Translations under genes and position numbers: made by a program | Assembly: GCA_024400835.1 (NCBI GenBank) | Contig: JAKSMC010000004.1 | Coordinates: 47,749 to 111,748, forward strand | DNA length: 64,000 nucleotides | Source: Bacteroidales bacterium | Lineage (GTDB): Bacteria > Bacteroidota > Bacteroidia > Bacteroidales > WCHB1-69 | Reading direction: 5' to 3' | Part shown: in pieces, positions 61,085-64,000 of the stretch | Numbering within the stretch: the stretch's first letter is position 1 | Layout: each line of letters opens with the position of its first letter | Notes under the pieces: model-generated | Seen by the model: the letters and a program-made list of their open reading frames with translations, nothing else | What the model was told of the DNA's origin: nothing | Databases searched by the model: none

Positions 61085-62035
61085 TTAGTTCAATGATTTT
61101 TTCAGTTCCGCCAAACGACGTTGGGCCGTGCGGAGGGAGAAATGAAGGTCGTCTGCCACCTGTTGCGCATTGGCACCAGGATTCTTTTCCAGATAGTCCC
61201 GTAACCGTCTCAAATCTTCGGAAAGGCCCGCATTGTGGCTTTCCACAACCACTTCGTTGAAATCTTCGTAAGAATAGAGTTCTGGATTCCAGGCTTTTAG
61301 ATGCTTCAGGACCTCTTCCGTTTTTGTGGAATAATAGTGGATGATTTTGTCCTGCCCGTTCACGTTTATGCACAGCGCAGAGTCGTTGTAGCGCACGATG
61401 CTGTCTCGCATGACAAGGGTCTGGCGGTTGATCCGGATCCAAAGCTCAGAAGGAATCAGCTCTTCCAATTCTGAAAGGGTGCCGTTTCGATGTGTTGTTT
61501 CCCCGTTTTTCAAGATGAGAACAACTCCGTTCGTATCGCAGGAAAAACAGGCAATGTCCTTAAAATCAATCAGCTGCTGCTTCCTCTCCGGCGAAATGAC
61601 CACTAATTTGTCATCCGCGTAGGCAAATGCCCTTTCCACGTTGTTAATCACAAAGTAATGGTTCCGATTGATGAGTGCAAACACATAGATGAACACTGGA
61701 AAGAGTAATATGGTGGCGATAATGGCCCCGAAGGGGAGAAACAAGTTCACATGCAAGAACATTAATAGGATGAGGATGAGATCATACAACACGTACAGAC
61801 ACATCGGGAAGTTGTCGATAGTATCGAACAGGATGGTGTCCCCATCTCTGACCGAGCAATGGCGGGTGCTTTTGAAAAAGTTGTCCTTGAGGGTCAAATT
61901 GAATTCCTCCTTTTCCACATTGAGGGTTAGAGGGCGGAAACGGTGTACTTTCCCGACCAGTTCTCCGTCGATGAACACCAGATACGGGGTGATTTTGAAA
62001 TAGCCGAACGGCTTTTGCTTGATGGTGATTTGCAT
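61085..62035 (-). CDS. Membrane LytTR regulator with C-terminal helix-turn-helix
   Basis: A 316-residue protein. The N-terminal ~70 residues resemble a beta domain (KPFGYFKITPYLVFIDGELV), followed by two helices (about 78-125). The LytTR DNA-binding domain is at ~140-240 (ACFSCDTNGVVLILKNGE, then SELWIRINRQTLV). A second, unusual DNA-binding module follows at the end (ANAQQVADDLHFSLRTAQRR), a helix-turn-helix. A regulator with two DNA-binding parts and a membrane anchor may sense the envelope. It is flanked by paralogous small membrane proteins. Confidence 0.78.
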   Translation of the reverse strand: MQITIKQKPFGYFKITPYLVFIDGELVGKVHRFRPLTLNVEKEEFNLTLKDNFFKSTRHCSVRDGDTILFDTIDNFPMCLYVLYDLILILLMFLHVNLFLPFGAIIATILLFPVFIYVFALINRNHYFVINNVERAFAYADDKLVVISPERKQQLIDFKDIACFSCDTNGVVLILKNGETTHRNGTLSELEELIPSELWIRINRQTLVMRDSIVRYNDSALCINVNGQDKIIHYYSTKTEEVLKHLKAWNPELYSYEDFNEVVVESHNAGLSEDLRRLRDYLEKNPGANAQQVADDLHFSLRTAQRRLAELKKSLN

Positions 62036-62197
62036 AGTGGTTGGTTTTACACGGCAAAAGTACGCATTCCCTTAACACCGACCTCCGCCAAACTCACAGG
62101 AGACGAATTTTGGCGAAAGTGTATGTCGTATTAGCTTATTCTGCAAGTGTTTTTATGATAAACGCACCAAACTCATTTTAAGGCTGTTCACTTTTCT

Positions 62198-62521
62198 TTA
62201 TCCCTCTTTTGTCTGATTCCTCTTATTTGCAACACATTTGACGAATAAACTGACGACCATTATATAGAAAATTTCGATCAGAGTATACAGAAAATATAAG
62301 GCGAATTCATTAGTGATGTATGGCGAGAGCCATTTCCACATCAAAAGCTCACCAGACACGACTATCAGGGCGCCAAAAACAACCATTAGCCAAAAATCTC
62401 TTTTCCCCTTTTTAGTTTCTTCTTTTTGCATTCTTTTATTGAGAATGACTTTATTGAGGTAGTAGGCATACCCCACTGTTCCAAGAACAAGTAAAACGAT
62501 GTAAATAATTGTACTCCACAT
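62198..62521 (-). CDS. Small membrane protein, paralogue of the 60663 gene
   Basis: A 107-residue protein with the same three-segment layout as 60663-60977 and a matching N-terminus (MWSTIIYIVLLVLGTVGYAY) and C-terminus (VVSLFVKCVANKR). It is on the far side of the LytTR gene, next to the sigma-factor partner. Confidence 0.75.
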   Translation of the reverse strand: MWSTIIYIVLLVLGTVGYAYYLNKVILNKRMQKEETKKGKRDFWLMVVFGALIVVSGELLMWKWLSPYITNEFALYFLYTLIEIFYIMVVSLFVKCVANKRNQTKEG

Positions 62522-62545
62522 AAATGCTATTTTTTTTAATTATTA

Positions 62546-63112
62546 TTACTCTTTCAGTAACTCGTCGATTTCCTCGCTAAGCTCGTCGTAACGATTCGTC
62601 ACCTCCCGGGTTCTTTTGCGACCAAAGGAGCCATTAAAGAAGCTGCCCCAAATAATCATGGAGAAGAAGGCAATGCGATCGTAAAAATAGAGGAAAACTT
62701 CAAGTACTAGAAACAAAATGATTCCGATAATTCGGATGATGGTGCGTTTGCGCTTCGAGTAGGTCTTTAAACTTTCCCGCAGCGAGAGGAGCCCCTCGCG
62801 GCTCTGCACATCGGCCTTCCGGAGACCAATTATGGCGAAAAGGTTGTCGGCCAGAATCCAACCAAAGTATAAGTCGAACAAGAGGATGAGCCACCATGGC
62901 CACTTGATGAGAGCGAAGGCGACGGTTGCGGAAATCATAACGACCGCCACCACACATGCGAGAAAAGCGTTTAGCCAGTAGAGTTCATTGCTGGACTGTT
63001 TCACCGTCTCCCGCCATGCGTCATTGTTGAAGCTGCTGTGCTGCTCCACATTCTGCTGCAGGTCGTGCAGTTCCTGCTGCAGTTCGCTTTTGATGTCTTC
63101 GTACTGTTCCAT
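62546..63112 (-). CDS. Membrane protein paired with the ECF sigma factor
   Basis: A 188-residue protein with a coiled-coil-like cytosolic N-terminus (DIKSELQQELHDLQQNVEQH), four hydrophobic segments and a charged C-terminal helix (TNRYDELSEEIDELLKE). It starts 14 bases after the sigma gene, the usual position of an anti-sigma factor. There is no zinc-binding HxxxCxxC motif, so an anti-sigma role is only inferred. Confidence 0.7.
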   Translation of the reverse strand: MEQYEDIKSELQQELHDLQQNVEQHSSFNNDAWRETVKQSSNELYWLNAFLACVVAVVMISATVAFALIKWPWWLILLFDLYFGWILADNLFAIIGLRKADVQSREGLLSLRESLKTYSKRKRTIIRIIGIILFLVLEVFLYFYDRIAFFSMIIWGSFFNGSFGRKRTREVTNRYDELSEEIDELLKE

Positions 63113-63126
63113 ATCTGTTTTGAGGT

Positions 63127-63621
63127 TTAGTCGGTGAATGATTTGAGTTTCTCGCGTATGCGGACCAAGCGCACGCTGACGTTATCGACGGTGATGCCGA
63201 GGATGGCGGCAATCTCGTCGTAGGGCAGGTCTTCGAGCCAAAGCAGAATCAGTGCGCGGTCGAAGGGTTGCAGTCGTGCGATGCGCTTGTGCAGTCGGCT
63301 GGCCGCCGGACAGGCCTCCTCGTCAGCGAAGAGGTCGATGTCCATTTCCAAGGGCATGCAGTCGGGACGGCGGCGGTTGCGCTTGTCGAAGGTCACGCAG
63401 GTGTTCAGGGCCACACGATAGACCCACGTTTTGGCCGAGCTGCGCCCTTCGAAACTGTCGATGCCCTGCCAAAGGCGTATCAGCACCTCTTGGGCGAGGT
63501 CGTCCGCTTCTTGGCGGTCGTTGGCGAAGAGGTAGCACACCGAGTAGATGGTCTGCCGCTGCTCCTGTACCAGCCGTTCAAAGTCTAGTTCTTTCTGTTC
63601 TTTGTCTTTTTTCTGTTTCAT
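63127..63621 (-). CDS. ECF-type RNA polymerase sigma factor
   Basis: A 164-residue sigma-70 family protein with only regions 2 and 4. Region 2 contains the -10-recognition part NDRQEADDLAQEVLIRLWQG and SAKTWVYRVALNTC. Region 4 is the helix-turn-helix LPYDEIAAILGITVDNVSVR. Such sigma factors respond to envelope or extracellular signals, and the gene behind it may encode the regulator. A TATTTTCG-like box lies upstream (minus strand, near 63700). Confidence 0.9.
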   Translation of the reverse strand: MKQKKDKEQKELDFERLVQEQRQTIYSVCYLFANDRQEADDLAQEVLIRLWQGIDSFEGRSSAKTWVYRVALNTCVTFDKRNRRRPDCMPLEMDIDLFADEEACPAASRLHKRIARLQPFDRALILLWLEDLPYDEIAAILGITVDNVSVRLVRIREKLKSFTD

Positions 63622-64000
63622 CTGTCAGACGTTGTTTTCCTTTTGACTACGAAGGGTTGAAAAAACTACACCCTAAACCTCAAAAATTTTTAGACGGTGC
63701 GAAAATACAATAATTTCCGTTGGCCTGTTCTGTTGTGTTTTCTGACGCGTTTATTGTCTCCGAATTCGCACGCCAGCGGCCTGCGGGGGATAGGTGTATT
63801 GGTGTTCGAGGGCGGGTATTGTGTATATTGGAATTTGAATTTTAACAATTAATTGTTAAAATTGCTTAATAATAAATATATCAGGGATAAATCATTAAAA
63901 GCCGTGAGAACCCGCGTTCGTGGGGAATGGCGAGATCAGAGGTGTTTTTGGGAGAAAAAAGATGGCGGCTCACTCCCCGGAGGGCCTGTTTTTTGGAAGA
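63622..64000. other. Gene-free right end with a 22-bp perfect palindrome
   Basis: No gene is supported. The palindrome TTTTAACAATTAATTGTTAA followed by AA (63840-63861) is perfect over 22 bases and could be an operator. The last ~100 bases are purine-rich. Confidence 0.5.

Overview
The window is chromosomal DNA of a Bacteroidota bacterium, most likely a Bacteroidales lineage outside the well-studied gut Bacteroides. The evidence is the recurrent promoter -7 element TAnnTTTG (TATCTTTG, TATTTTTG, TACCTTTG) upstream of many genes, a type IX secretion C-terminal sorting domain, a FISUMP-domain lipoprotein, BatA/BatD proteins, a PorT-like barrel, and lipoproteins with short lipoboxes. No rRNA, tRNA, integrase or phage structural gene was seen.

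Region 1 (1-30.4 kb) is mostly housekeeping: the end of the rpoA-rplQ operon, ettA, pepD, a BatA/vWA protein, a CxCC zinc-type GTPase, an RlmI-like methyltransferase, a DUF819 transporter-like protein, an L,D-transpeptidase, BatD, pepE, a nucleotidyltransferase, a MurL-like protein, YqgE, a PorT-like barrel, an Ig-like lipoprotein, an ATP-grasp-like protein, a DUF4143 ATPase, a CNNM/CorC protein, mnmE and kbl. The DUF4143 ATPase sits between a full copy and a truncated copy of the ATP-grasp-like gene.

Region 2 (30.5-52 kb) is a defence island, visibly richer in A+T in its interference part. It is bracketed by related ~110-bp elements in inverted orientation. A WYL regulator and a retropepsin-like protein share the same CGAAC-N5-GTTCG operator, at identical spacing from their promoters. 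They are followed by a type III-A CRISPR-Cas locus: cas6, cas10/csm1, csm2, csm3, csm4 and csm5, then a second DUF4143 ATPase that interrupts the operon. Next comes a tightly overlapping ancillary block: a CARF-adenosine deaminase (Cad1 type), a NUDIX hydrolase, a Card1/Can2 CARF nuclease, a Csx20-like putative ring nuclease and an unknown one-helix membrane protein. The adaptation block is a RecD-like helicase, cas1, an archaeo-eukaryotic primase-polymerase (CAPP type) and a cas2 with a long N-terminal extension. A leader and an array of 23 intact 37-nt repeats plus one interrupted terminal repeat close the island. The expected logic is this: Cas6 makes crRNAs; the Csm complex recognises phage transcripts; the Cas10 Palm domain makes cyclic oligoadenylate; that signal switches on Cad1 (nucleotide deamination) and Card1 (nucleic acid cleavage); the Csx20-like protein may switch the signal off. 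Most spacers read as antisense to plausible coding sequence.

Region 3 (52-64 kb) is accessory. It holds a large unknown protein, a third DUF4143 ATPase broken by one in-frame stop and flanked by a 47-bp duplication, a leucine-rich-repeat protein, a J-domain membrane protein, a T9SS cargo protein, a FISUMP lipoprotein, a membrane LytTR regulator between two paralogous small membrane proteins, and an ECF sigma factor with a membrane partner. Several repeat families (75 bp, 68 bp, and a MITE-like element) recur here and elsewhere in the window.
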